The notes under the pieces: model-generated
The model's database searches: none
What the model saw: only the letters and a program-made list of their open reading frames with translations
What the model was told of the DNA's origin: nothing
Part shown: positions 8,344 to 17,578 of the stretch, one piece after another
How the letters are laid out: each line of letters opens with the position of its first letter
Position numbering within the stretch: the first letter of the stretch is position 1
Made by a program: the position numbers and the translations under genes
NCBI GenBank assembly: GCA_029379265.1
Contig: JAQYWN010000003.1
Location: 1 to 39,035 of the forward strand
Length of the DNA: 39,035 nucleotides
Direction: 5' to 3'
From: Rhizonema sp. NSF051
GTDB lineage: Bacteria; Cyanobacteriota; Cyanobacteriia; Cyanobacteriales; Nostocaceae

Positions 8344-10659
8344 TCAAGTATTGCCAATTGAAAAACCCCGATTTTTTGGTTTGAAAGTCCCTAACTGCAC
8401 TTTAAAATTGACGTGAAGGCGAGTTTCACCGGTTCTCACTTCCAAAGTCCAATTACCGGGATGCAGTTGCCAAAATAAAGAATGAGACGACTGTGTAGCT
8501 AATTTCTCACCATTCAGCCACCACTCTACAGGCTGTGATGTCCCTGCTAACTTAAACTCCAGTCTTTGGTTCGCTTCTCCACCTGGATAGAGTAAGAAGA
8601 GATCGCGATTGTGTGGAGATAAAATCTTGATGCCAGTACTAAAATGAGATGGCGCAGCTAATGACTCATCATTCTTCTGTAAATGTTCGTATTTTTTTAG
8701 ATCTTTTTGATAAAAATATTCTTCTACTACCGAAGAACAATCTGGTGAAGGTGGCAATCCTGATGTTGCACAAATTGGGAGTTTTTGCATACCTTCTGGA
8801 GGTGAAAAACCAACTGGTTCTTGGTGTTCGTGCAGGTGTAACATAATTCTATTCCACAGAGGCGCGGCTCCTGTAACACCAGAAACTTGTCGCATCGGAG
8901 TGCCATCGAAATTACCTACCCAGGTAGCGACAGTATAATCAGTTGTAAAACCCACTGTCCAAGTATCTCGGAAATGAGAGGAAGTGCCAGTTTTAACAGC
9001 ACTGGGAAATGGCAAATTCAGGACTGAGTCTACACCAAATGCGGTAGCACGCGCATGGCGATCGCTCAACATATCGGTGATTAATTCCCATGTCGTAGGA
9101 AGTTGTAGAGACGCGCTATGGTATGCCTCCACAGGTGTAGGGAGTGGAGAGTGGGGAAATGTAGTTAGTAGGGGAGTCGCTTCTGCCAGTCTGGCTATAT
9201 AAAGATAAGCTCTAGCTAGTTCCCACAAACTAACTTCACCACTACCCAAAGTTAATCCCAAACCATAATATTGAGCGGGATGTGTGAGGTGTTCAAATCC
9301 CAAATCGTGGAGACGATCCAAAAAATTCTGCACGCCTACCTTTTCTAACACCCTGACTGCAGGAACATTCAGGGAATTTGCCAAAGCCACCCGCACCCGT
9401 ACTGGTCCCAGAAAGCTTTGATTGTAATCTGTAGGACTGTAAAGTTTTGCTCCGGGAATGGCGTAGTGAGCAGGTACATCTGCTAATATACTATTGGGGA
9501 ATATAATATCTTTTTCTAAAGCAAATTCGTAAAGAAAAGGCTTCAAAGTAGATCCAGGTTGACGCAGTGCTTGTACTCCATCATTGCGACCCAGCTTCGC
9601 TTCATCAAAATAATCCGGCGAACCGACATAAGCTAAAACCTCTCCAGAATGGTTGTCGATAACTAACGCCGCAGCGTCATGCACATTATTGGTAGCAAGG
9701 GTGGAAACCACCTGCTGCACCTGTGCTTCGACAAACTGCTGTAAAGAACGGTCTATGGTAGTGCGAATTGAGTTAGAACTCATCTCTCCTCCTCGCTTGC
9801 GGGGAGGGGTTCTTTGCTGACTGGCTAGCCAAAACAAGAAGTGAGGTGCAGCAATAATTCCTTGTTGGCGTGACTGAAACGAAATTTGTTCAGCATATGC
9901 TCGTTCTGCCTCAGCAGAGGTAATATGCTTATCAAATAACATCCGCCTAAGGACGTATTTCTGCCGCTTCTTTAGGCGGGGATAATGCAGATATGGATCA
10001 AAGTAAGTGGGATTGTTGGGCAGAGCAGCGAGCAGGCTGGCTTGGCTAAGATTCAAGTCACTAGCTGATATGGAAAAATAGGTACGAGAGGCAGCTTCCA
10101 CACCGTAAATATTACCTCCCATAGGCAAACGATTGATGTATGCAGAGAAAATTTCATCTTTATTCATCCCAGCTGATAACCGCCAAGACAGCCAAATTTC
10201 TTGAACTTTGCCCAACAAGGTACGTCTGCTAGGATTCAACATCCGCGCTAACTGCATGGTAATTGTGGAAGCACCAGAAACAATTTTTCTTTTGTGAATT
10301 GCTTCTTGAAATGCGCGGGCGATCGCCTTGAGATCCAACGCACCATGTTTGTAAAAAGTCCCATCTTCAGCAGCTAAAATAGCATGGATAAATTGCGGCG
10401 AAACTTGCTTCAGTGGTACAACGGCTGTATGCTCTTGGTCACGAGTAAGTAATGTTCCCAATGGTAAACCGTTGCGGTCTGTAAAGGCGATCGCTTGTTG
10501 TTCTTGTGTAATATCTGCAACGTGTATGGGGGCTAAATAGGGAAGCAGACGCACTGTCACGCACACTAGCAGCAAAGCCAAGATAACTTTGCCACTTCTG
10601 CAATTCCAATGATGCCATTTCTGTTTTATCTGGATAGACCACAGCAAAGCTTGTTTCAT
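8344..10659 (-). CDS. pbpC: Penicillin-binding protein 1C
   Basis: Glycosyltransferase motifs AAEDGTFYKHGALD and GASTITMQLARML; transpeptidase RQPGSTLKPFLYEFAL, SLNVPAVRV, KTGTSSHFRDTWTVGFT; C-terminal BiPBP-like domain. Confidence 0.93.
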   Translation of the reverse strand: MKQALLWSIQIKQKWHHWNCRSGKVILALLLVCVTVRLLPYLAPIHVADITQEQQAIAFTDRNGLPLGTLLTRDQEHTAVVPLKQVSPQFIHAILAAEDGTFYKHGALDLKAIARAFQEAIHKRKIVSGASTITMQLARMLNPSRRTLLGKVQEIWLSWRLSAGMNKDEIFSAYINRLPMGGNIYGVEAASRTYFSISASDLNLSQASLLAALPNNPTYFDPYLHYPRLKKRQKYVLRRMLFDKHITSAEAERAYAEQISFQSRQQGIIAAPHFLFWLASQQRTPPRKRGGEMSSNSIRTTIDRSLQQFVEAQVQQVVSTLATNNVHDAAALVIDNHSGEVLAYVGSPDYFDEAKLGRNDGVQALRQPGSTLKPFLYEFALEKDIIFPNSILADVPAHYAIPGAKLYSPTDYNQSFLGPVRVRVALANSLNVPAVRVLEKVGVQNFLDRLHDLGFEHLTHPAQYYGLGLTLGSGEVSLWELARAYLYIARLAEATPLLTTFPHSPLPTPVEAYHSASLQLPTTWELITDMLSDRHARATAFGVDSVLNLPFPSAVKTGTSSHFRDTWTVGFTTDYTVATWVGNFDGTPMRQVSGVTGAAPLWNRIMLHLHEHQEPVGFSPPEGMQKLPICATSGLPPSPDCSSVVEEYFYQKDLKKYEHLQKNDESLAAPSHFSTGIKILSPHNRDLFLLYPGGEANQRLEFKLAGTSQPVEWWLNGEKLATQSSHSLFWQLHPGNWTLEVRTGETRLHVNFKVQLGTFKPKNRGFSIGNT

Positions 10660-10812
10660 AGAGCGAATACTATATAAAGGTATTATTATTTTGAACTACC
10701 AACAGAAGGAAAAATATAACACGTTGAGTTTATCAACTGAATCAAGCAGGCGATCGCACCACAATCTCTCTATCACGTCGAGAAATAGTTCAAAAACTGT
10801 CCCTTGTCACAG

Positions 10813-11395
10813 TTACGCCTGATGGCCTCCTTCTTCAAATTCAAGTCGAGCAAAGTAGTCAATTAAGAACTGGCGAAACTGTAGTGCTGCTGAAGACAAA
10901 TAGTGTTCTTCCCGCCATGCCACACCAATTATTCGCTGACAAACTGGGTTCGAGATTGACAATTTAACCGGAACTAAGTTATCAATGCAACGCCAAGCAA
11001 GTGCTGGAATAAACCCAACGCCAAGTCCTTTTATACACACTAATCATCTCTGGAAGCAATTGTGCCCCGATTGTATGCAGCATTGCCAATCCAACTTGAC
11101 CCGTTTCTGGTCCTGCTAAGTCATTCATCTCATATTGTGCTTGCTCTAGTTCTCTAAAAATTCGCTCCACCCGGTGCAAGTAAGCACGACCAAACTGGTT
11201 CAGTTGAACTTGTCGTCCTACCCGATCAAATAAAGGAATTCCAAGTTCTGCTTCTATCTGGACAATTGCTCTACTAATAACAGGTTGTGCAACGGAGAGT
11301 TCCTCGGCAGCCCTTCTCATATGTTCGAGTCGGGCAACAAGAGCGAAAGTAGCGAAGCAAAAGAACGTTTGATTCCGGTTCTCCAGCTGTCAAAC
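10813..11395 (-). pseudogene. Decayed LysR-family transcriptional regulator
   Basis: HTH fragment ARLEHMRRAAEELSVAQPVISRAIVQIEAELGIPLFDRVGRQVQLN is separated by a frame change and a large missing middle from the C-terminal fragment CIKGLGVGFIPALAWRCIDN...FRQFLIDYFARL. Exact N-terminal boundary uncertain. Confidence 0.75.
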
Positions 11396-11812
11396 AATAA
11401 ACATGGTGTCGAGCTTTTACGCGATTCAGTTTTGAACAAGTCTACCGCCTTTACTCTTGAAGAGCGGGAAAAACTGGGATTAGTAGGGCTGATTCCTGAT
11501 GTCACTGAATCTGAAGATTTGCAGATGCGTCGAGTCATGCAGCAGCTGGGACATAAAAATACCGATCTTGATCGCTACATTTACTTGATTAGTTTGCTCG
11601 ACAACGATGAAACGCTGTTTTATCGTGTGATTATGTCCGATCCCATGCGGTTTTTGCCGATTGTCTATGATCCAACAATCGGGGAAGCATGTCTCAAATT
11701 CGGACATATTTTCCGTCGTCCGCGTGGGATGTATTTATCGATCGCTCACAAAGAGCGTTTATCCGCAGCCATGTCTACCAACCTAAGTACTCAACCCTTG
11801 TTTAGGAGCTAG
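11338..11812 (+). pseudogene. N-terminal fragment of NAD-dependent malic/malolactic enzyme
   Basis: HGVELLRDSVLNKSTAFTLEEREKLGLVGLIP...DLDRYIYLISLLDNDETLFYRVIMSDPMRFLPIVYDPTIGEACLKFGHIFRRPRGMYLSIAHKERL, then a non-homologous tail and stop; the NAD-binding domains are absent. Confidence 0.85.
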
Positions 11813-12024
11813 TAATAAGCCGCTACATTTTCCTTAGCTTAAAAATAGATAGCGGCGATGTTTCTTGACTCTCCGCTACGCGTCCTTAGAAATTGTAGAG
11901 TAGAGCCAGGTTGTTGTAACTGGAGGCGACAGTGTATTTCCCTCGCCCTGTATGGTTTTGAGGCTTATTTGTTCATCAAAAATGTTTAAGTCTTAAGTCC
12001 CACAAAGCAATTGAAGTTGATCGC

Positions 12025-12399
12025 TCAGGGTAAAATTCTGCGAACCGAATCTAATAACCCCGACATATCTAACACTCGTTGTGACCAAGCTTCTGCCTGA
12101 TTAGCTATTTCCGCACGCTTTTTCTCATCTATCCAAATATTATCCAATATTAATTCCCATCGAGCTAATTGAACTTGGATATTAACTAGTTCCTCAGCTT
12201 GTTCTGGTTCTATTTCTGCTGCTGTCCACTCGATAAACCATTGAGTTTCGTTCAGTAACGATTTAACTGCTTCTTTATAAGCAGTATTACAAAATGAGCG
12301 TACACGAGCTAAATTGGAAGCTGTATGTCCTAAACGATGTGGAATATCATCACTTTGGAAACGTGCTTGTTTTTCATTTAAATTCAATATTATATCCAC
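12025..12399 (-). CDS. Hypothetical protein, probably translationally coupled to the DUF5674 gene
   Basis: 124 aa ORF on the same strand, overlapping the preceding ORF by 26 bp. Confidence 0.55.
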   Translation of the reverse strand: MDIILNLNEKQARFQSDDIPHRLGHTASNLARVRSFCNTAYKEAVKSLLNETQWFIEWTAAEIEPEQAEELVNIQVQLARWELILDNIWIDEKKRAEIANQAEAWSQRVLDMSGLLDSVRRILP

Positions 12400-12724
12400 C
12401 GATTAAGTCCAGGGTAATTTGTTTGACGCGTTCTCGAATGACTATGTTTTGAATTATCATTGAACGATTATTTTGGCTTGGACGAATATTGATAATCGAC
12501 TCGTAAGCAATTGATTGATTAAATGGAGTCCAGTCCGCGCCCCATACATCCCGTTGTCTACTACCATCTTCTAGTAGTGCTGCTTCACAAAGAGCGTGTT
12601 TCTCGCCGCCTCCAGCTAAAATACCCCGTTCGATATCTACTGCTACTTTAATGTAAATTCTCAAAGTTTGCAGCATTTCTTCGACTTGTTCAAGTGTCGC
12701 ACGCTCTTTAATTATAATTACCAA
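12374..12724 (-). CDS. DUF5674 family protein
   Basis: KVAVDIERGILAGGGEKHALCEAALLEDGSRQRDVWGADW...FESIINIRPSQNNRSM-type pattern. Confidence 0.75.
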   Translation of the reverse strand: MVIIIKERATLEQVEEMLQTLRIYIKVAVDIERGILAGGGEKHALCEAALLEDGSRQRDVWGADWTPFNQSIAYESIINIRPSQNNRSMIIQNIVIRERVKQITLDLIGGYNIEFK

Positions 12725-12976
12725 TTCCTAACCTCGTTTTTTATACTTGCTTATTTTTTTGCTGTTATGAAACAGCACTTTTTTTTAGGCTCGGCAGATC
12801 GCAACGCACTCGCGTATTCTTAAAGGTGAACCACCCTACACATGAATGCGGGGGTAGTTCAGTAAATAATAAGTTTAGCGATGCGACGTTCGGTAGATTC
12901 GGGGCGTAAGCCACTCTCAGAGATAGAGGACTAATCTTGAATCAACGAATAGAAAAGGAAAGATGAGAGTGTCTAT

Positions 12977-12990
12977 AGTGCATATGTACT
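12977..12990 (+). promoter_or_regulatory. Putative LexA (SOS) box
   Basis: AGTGCATATGTACT, a near-perfect palindrome, one mismatch from the cyanobacterial LexA consensus RGTACNNNDGTWCB, about 37 bp upstream of the likely dinB ATG at 13027. Confidence 0.55.
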
Positions 12991-13026
12991 ATAAACTTGA
13001 GACTATGGCATTTTATTCCTCTCTTT

Positions 13027-14106
13027 ATGGGCAACCATACTAGGAAAATCATCCATATTGATATGGATGCCTTCTACGCATCGGTCGAGCAGCGGGATAA
13101 TCTTGATTACCGAGGCAAACCATTGGTAGTGGGTGGACTTCCCAATCAACGCGGTGTGGTAGCTGCTGCTAGTTATGAAGCGAGGAAATTTGGCATTCAC
13201 TCCGCGATGCCTTCACGCATTGCACTTGCCAAATGTCCCGGACTCATCTTCGTCAAACCCAGATTTGAAGTCTACCGAGCAGTTTCAGCCCAAATTCATG
13301 CTATTTTTGAACGCTATACTAATTTGATGGAACCAGTCGCCCTGGACGAAGCTTACTTGGATGTGACTGAGAATAAGCAAAATATCCCTTATGCTTCCAC
13401 CGTTGCCAGATACATTAGAGAAGCAATTTTAGAGGAAACACAGCTTACCGCCTCTGCAGGCGTCTCTATCAATAAGTTCTTGGCAAAAATGGCATCCGGT
13501 AAAAACAAACCCAATGGACTAACAGTGATTCTGCCGGAAGATGCCCAAGTCTTTGTAGAACAATTACCAATTGAGAAGTTTCATGGTATTGGGGAGGTGA
13601 CCGCAGCTAAGATGCATGAGTTGGGAATTCGTACTGGTGCGGATTTGAAAGAGCGATCGCTCATTGAATTAACACAATATTTCGGTAAGGTGGGGCAGTA
13701 TTATTACAAAATTGCCAGGGCACAGGATGACCGTGTAGTAGAACCTAACCGCATCCGCAAATCGATTGGTGCGGAAACTTCGTTTGCTATTGATTTGAGC
13801 GATCGCTCTTCTATGTTATTGGAACTTGAACAAATTGCTCAAATTGTGCAGCAACGTTTAGAACAGCACCAAACGGGAGGACGCACTATAACAGTGAAAG
13901 TGAAGTTTTCGGATTACCAGCTTCTTACACGTAGCAAGACCTCACTTACTCCAATTAATGAATTGAATGAAATCATTATCATAGCAAGGACACTGTTTGA
14001 AGCGATTGAACTGGGCGAGCGTGGTGTTCGGTTGTTGGGAATTTCGTTATCTAATCTTGATAATGTTAAGTCAGCCCAACTGATTCAATTATCCTTATTT
14101 GAATGA
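13027..14106 (+). CDS. dinB: DNA polymerase IV (Y-family)
   Basis: KIIHIDMDAFYASVEQRD, SYEARKFGIHSAMPS, MEPVALDEAYLDVTEN, SAGVSINKFLAKMASGKNKPNG; C-terminal QLSLFE beta-clamp-binding-like motif. ORF track start (TTG 12997) is probably too early. Confidence 0.95.
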   Translation: MGNHTRKIIHIDMDAFYASVEQRDNLDYRGKPLVVGGLPNQRGVVAAASYEARKFGIHSAMPSRIALAKCPGLIFVKPRFEVYRAVSAQIHAIFERYTNLMEPVALDEAYLDVTENKQNIPYASTVARYIREAILEETQLTASAGVSINKFLAKMASGKNKPNGLTVILPEDAQVFVEQLPIEKFHGIGEVTAAKMHELGIRTGADLKERSLIELTQYFGKVGQYYYKIARAQDDRVVEPNRIRKSIGAETSFAIDLSDRSSMLLELEQIAQIVQQRLEQHQTGGRTITVKVKFSDYQLLTRSKTSLTPINELNEIIIIARTLFEAIELGERGVRLLGISLSNLDNVKSAQLIQLSLFE

Positions 14107-14204
14107 ATAATGAAGTCAAAATCGAGAGAGTGACGAAATGTCAGTTGAAGACGAGCTTCAAATAAAGTCAGGAACAAAGACATCTTACTGTTTACAATGA
14201 ATAT

Positions 14205-14813
14205 ATGAAACTACAGACAATTGTAATCATTGTTGGACTTATAGCGATTCCTATCATCGGATTTGGAGCTTATAGTGCTATGTCTGCCCCACTACCCATT
14301 GGCTTTCCACCACCTACTGCTGCTGGCAAGATCGAAATTAAGCATTACCCAGATTATCGTTCTGGTACCTATACTTATATTGGACCACTTAGTCAGGCGG
14401 CAAACGCTGCTTTTGAACCCTTATACCGTCATATCAGCTCAAATAATATTCCGATGACGGCACCAGTAGAAACCCGTTATCCCATTATCACCTTACAGTC
14501 CGGACAAAGCGGTAAAGGTGATGAGGTTGGTCAAGCTGAAATATCCTTCTTGTACCGTGACAAAGACGTCCATCCACAAAATGTAGCTCAGGGCATTCAA
14601 GTAGAAGATCATCCAGCAATGACGGTGGTGAGTATTGGTCTTCAAGGTGCTTACACTTTCACAAGCTATCAACAGAACCTAGAGCGCCTACGTGAATGGC
14701 TCAGACAACATCCTAACTATACAGTTTCTGGTCCACCACGTCGTTTTTTCTACGATTCGCCGTTTACGCCAGATGTGCTCAAGTGTAGTGAAGTCCAAAT
14801 TCCAATCAAGTGA
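14205..14813 (+). CDS. SOUL family heme-binding protein
   Basis: N-terminal membrane/signal segment; IEIKHYPDYRSGTYTY, NNIPMTAPVETRYP, and C-terminal RRFFYDSPFTPDVLKCSEVQIPI. Confidence 0.85.
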   Translation: MKLQTIVIIVGLIAIPIIGFGAYSAMSAPLPIGFPPPTAAGKIEIKHYPDYRSGTYTYIGPLSQAANAAFEPLYRHISSNNIPMTAPVETRYPIITLQSGQSGKGDEVGQAEISFLYRDKDVHPQNVAQGIQVEDHPAMTVVSIGLQGAYTFTSYQQNLERLREWLRQHPNYTVSGPPRRFFYDSPFTPDVLKCSEVQIPIK

Positions 14814-14894
14814 ATCTACCCTCCCTGACAATATATAGGGTTTACCGTATCAAAATATAGCAAGTTTCCACACCAAAAAAACAGTTACTTTTTT

Positions 14895-15029
14895 GGTCTA
14901 TCTGCTCGGATTGAAAATACCAAGGTTACAGCAGAATACAAAGACGGCATTTTGAATTTGACACTGCCTAAGACGACTCAAGAAAAGAACAAGGTCGTCA
15001 AAGTTAATTTAGAGCAAGCTTCTGCTTAA
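14895..15029 (+). pseudogene. C-terminal remnant of Hsp20 small heat-shock protein
   Basis: Frame reads GLSARIENTKVTAEYKDGILNLTLPKTTQEKNKVVKVNLEQASA*, the conserved alpha-crystallin end; no N-terminal part upstream. Confidence 0.8.
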
Positions 15030-15055
15030 TTAGTTGTTGGGGGTAGTAAAATGTT

Positions 15056-15087
15056 AGCCTGGTTGCTTTTATGCACCGGGCTTTTTT
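15056..15087 (+). terminator. Rho-independent terminator
   Basis: AGCCTGG...CCGGGCT stem followed by TTTTTT. Confidence 0.65.
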
Positions 15088-15318
15088 ATTGCCCTGCACA
15101 AGCATACTATGTCAAACTTGATTTTTTAGCTATTTTTGTGACGTTGATTAAGTTCTCAAAGTTCCTAATATTAACTATGACTAATGTCACATAAAGCTCT
15201 TCACAATAGTCATACAGAAGTTAGTTAATTTTTCCCTACCTATTCAGAAATTGGACTTTTAAGATAGTGAGTATCAACAAACTTAGTAAAACACACAATC
15301 TCACTCAAGGAAAGTTGT

Positions 15319-15546
15319 ATGAAAAAGATTATTGCTGGTGCAATCCTTGCTATACCTTTAATGATGACTACTTTAGGAGCTAAGGCTTCGGCATCAGAAG
15401 TTTTTGTAAATAGGAGTGTTCACCCAATTGCATCTAGATCAGAATTTATTGCACGAGCTAGACATCGTGTATTAGTTCCAGGACGCTGGGAGTACAGGAA
15501 TCACCGTCGGGTGTGGGTTAAAGCACACTATGAGTGGAGATTTTAG
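15319..15546 (+). CDS. Small secreted protein, YXWGXW-like C-terminus
   Basis: Signal peptide MKKIIAGAILAIPLMMTTLGAKASA; RVLVPGRWEYRNHRRVWVKAHYEWRF; AGGAAAG ribosome-binding site upstream. Confidence 0.65.
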   Translation: MKKIIAGAILAIPLMMTTLGAKASASEVFVNRSVHPIASRSEFIARARHRVLVPGRWEYRNHRRVWVKAHYEWRF

Positions 15547-15568
15547 GACTGAGCAAATAATAGACAAA

Positions 15569-15664
15569 AGACATCTCCGGAAATGATGTAAGGGCGATCT
15601 TCGCTACGAAGATCGCCCCTACCAGGGGTTTTAACGAACGCATAATTAATTTTCGGAGATGTCT
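15569..15664. mobile_element. MITE-like element
   Basis: 16-bp terminal inverted repeats AGACATCTCCGGAAAT / ATTTTCGGAGATGTCT (one mismatch) and an internal perfect hairpin GGGCGATCTTCG-CTA-CGAAGATCGCCC. Confidence 0.55.
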
Positions 15665-16152
15665 AAAGTGTTACTGTCAATCGTCAATGCATAAATAGCT
15701 CTTTTGTTTCAAGTAAATATTTTCCTCACATAATCACACCTGAAAAATATCCTTTATTCAAAGGGTATTTTTTTTTGAGTTGAGATTCAACAAATACTAT
15801 TGTATGTATACATACTCTGCCAAAAGTCGAGAGTTCTTAGCTTTTAAACGAATGGTTGCAACATTATTAATAAATTGGTAAAGTCATGAACAAGTGTTTT
15901 AAGTCATGAATCTATGGCGAGAAAGATGTCCCTCTCTAGAGAGCCCTATGCGAATAACTGGCAAGATATAGCAAAGGAGGGTGAAAGCGGCGGCAGTGTT
16001 GAAATGCCATATCTGATACAATTTACTTGCAAAAATTCCTAAGTACTCATCATTCTACTTCCGGTCTATCAAACATCCCGATTGATTGAGATGACAACTT
16101 TAAACTTGATATTAGATTAGATTGTACGATGAGAGCGAGTACTTATGAAATT

Positions 16153-17070
16153 ATGAAAAGGCTGTTAATTTTTAATTTATTAATCTTGACATTTATTGCC
16201 TCTTTAGTAGCTAATGCTGCCCAACCTCGTGTGCAAACCTCTTTGTGGCAAGTTTATCAACAGTCACTTGAAAGCGCTAAGTACGTTGACTTAACTCATA
16301 CAATTACCCCTAGTATGCCTGTATGGGAAGGATTTGCTGCACCTAAATTTGAGGCGAGTGTCAACCCAAAAACAGGAATTCCTTACACTTATCATAAAGA
16401 CAGCTTTGAAGCGACTCATTATAATTTACCCACAGATCAATTAGGAACTCAACTAGATCCTCCTGCTCACTGGAACCCTGACTATCCAGCGATTGATGAG
16501 TTACCTCCAACTTTTGCTGTTCGTCCCTTAGTGGTGATTCCTATCCAAGATCGGGTAGCGAGGGACCCCAATTATCACCTCACTGTTAAAGATATTCAAG
16601 ATTGGGAAGCAAAACATGGTAAAATTCCCCAAGGTTCAGTCGTATTTATCCGCTCTGATTGGTCTAAGCAATGGTCCGACCCAAAAATCGCCAGTCGAAC
16701 AAAGTTTCCGGGAGTCAAGCTAGAAGCACTTAAATTTCTACACTTGCAACGCAAAATTTTATTTCATGGACACGAACCGCTAGATACAGATAGTACCCCT
16801 ACCTTGGAAGGAGAAGCCTGGCTGTTGAAGAACGGATATACCCAAGCAGAAGGTGTAACCAATCTCGATCAAGTCCCTGAAACAGGTGCACTTGTAGCAA
16901 TTGGATATCCAAAATTTAAAGGTGGTTTGGGAGGGTACGCACGTTATATTGCTATCTGTCCGCCAAATTGGAAATATGGAGTGTCTGTAGGCGAAATTCC
17001 CGAATCACCCCTGCAAAAACTACAATCACCCCTCCACTGGGATGAAAAGCTTGGTGTAAGGGTACGATAG
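16153..17070 (+). CDS. Secreted cyclase-family (kynurenine-formamidase-like) protein
   Basis: Signal peptide; YVDLTHTITPSMPVWEG, QLGTQLDPPAHW, FHGHEPLDTDSTP. ATG 16153 preferred as start. Confidence 0.8.
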   Translation: MKRLLIFNLLILTFIASLVANAAQPRVQTSLWQVYQQSLESAKYVDLTHTITPSMPVWEGFAAPKFEASVNPKTGIPYTYHKDSFEATHYNLPTDQLGTQLDPPAHWNPDYPAIDELPPTFAVRPLVVIPIQDRVARDPNYHLTVKDIQDWEAKHGKIPQGSVVFIRSDWSKQWSDPKIASRTKFPGVKLEALKFLHLQRKILFHGHEPLDTDSTPTLEGEAWLLKNGYTQAEGVTNLDQVPETGALVAIGYPKFKGGLGGYARYIAICPPNWKYGVSVGEIPESPLQKLQSPLHWDEKLGVRVR

Positions 17071-17132
17071 TCATCTTTGCAGAATTAAACATTAAAAAAG
17101 CTTGAGTTGCAGGCTGTCTAGCAATTCATCAT

Positions 17133-17161
17133 AGACATCTCCACAAATAATATAAGGGCGA
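17133..17161. repeat. Partial copy of the MITE-like end found at 15569
   Basis: AGACATCTCCACAAATAATATAAGGGCGA matches 15569-15597 at 25 of 29 positions. Confidence 0.5.
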
Positions 17162-17578
17162 ACAACCGTACCCTACACAGTTTCCCGTACCGACGAACGC
17201 TCCAAGTCGCCCAACGCAAAGAAGCCGGAGGATAAGGGTTTTGCTATTTTTCGCTATCTCCTTCAAGCGAAGGTATGAGGCGATCGCCCGCCTGTGACAG
17301 TTATGTAGGTCCTGCAGGTTATGGTACTGTGAAACTTGATAGAGTGTTTTTACCTCTTATAATATCACTAATCACTTGTGTACATGCGATTGGGCATTAT
17401 GATGACAGTGAGATATCCTCCTGTAGCACACAGCGAGCCAACGCGCTGCCCAAGTCTATTGCGGTTAAATCCGTATTCTTCCTAGTAGTTCGTTAACCTG
17501 GTAGCAATTTTCCGGAATCAGCCAACGAATTTCGGTATTTATCTAAATCAGCTTTAGAGATTCCAGGTTACGGTCAGC

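Noticed and set aside
11285-11812. ORF 11285-11812 as an intact gene
   Set aside because: Its first codons run through the antisense LysR sequence and its end is truncated; only the malic-enzyme-like part is meaningful.
12780-12960. Possible transposase (TnpB-like) remnant upstream of dinB
   Set aside because: Short frames such as HECGGSSVNNKFSDATFGRFGA looked suggestive, but I could not match any specific transposase motif.
15914-16042. 42-codon ORF MARKMSLSREPYANNWQDIAKEGESGGSVEMPYLIQFTCKNS
   Set aside because: No family recognised, no clear ribosome-binding site; length compatible with chance.
17275-17496. 73-aa ORF between cyclase and A2M genes
   Set aside because: No recognisable motif, and it sits in a repeat-rich intergenic region.
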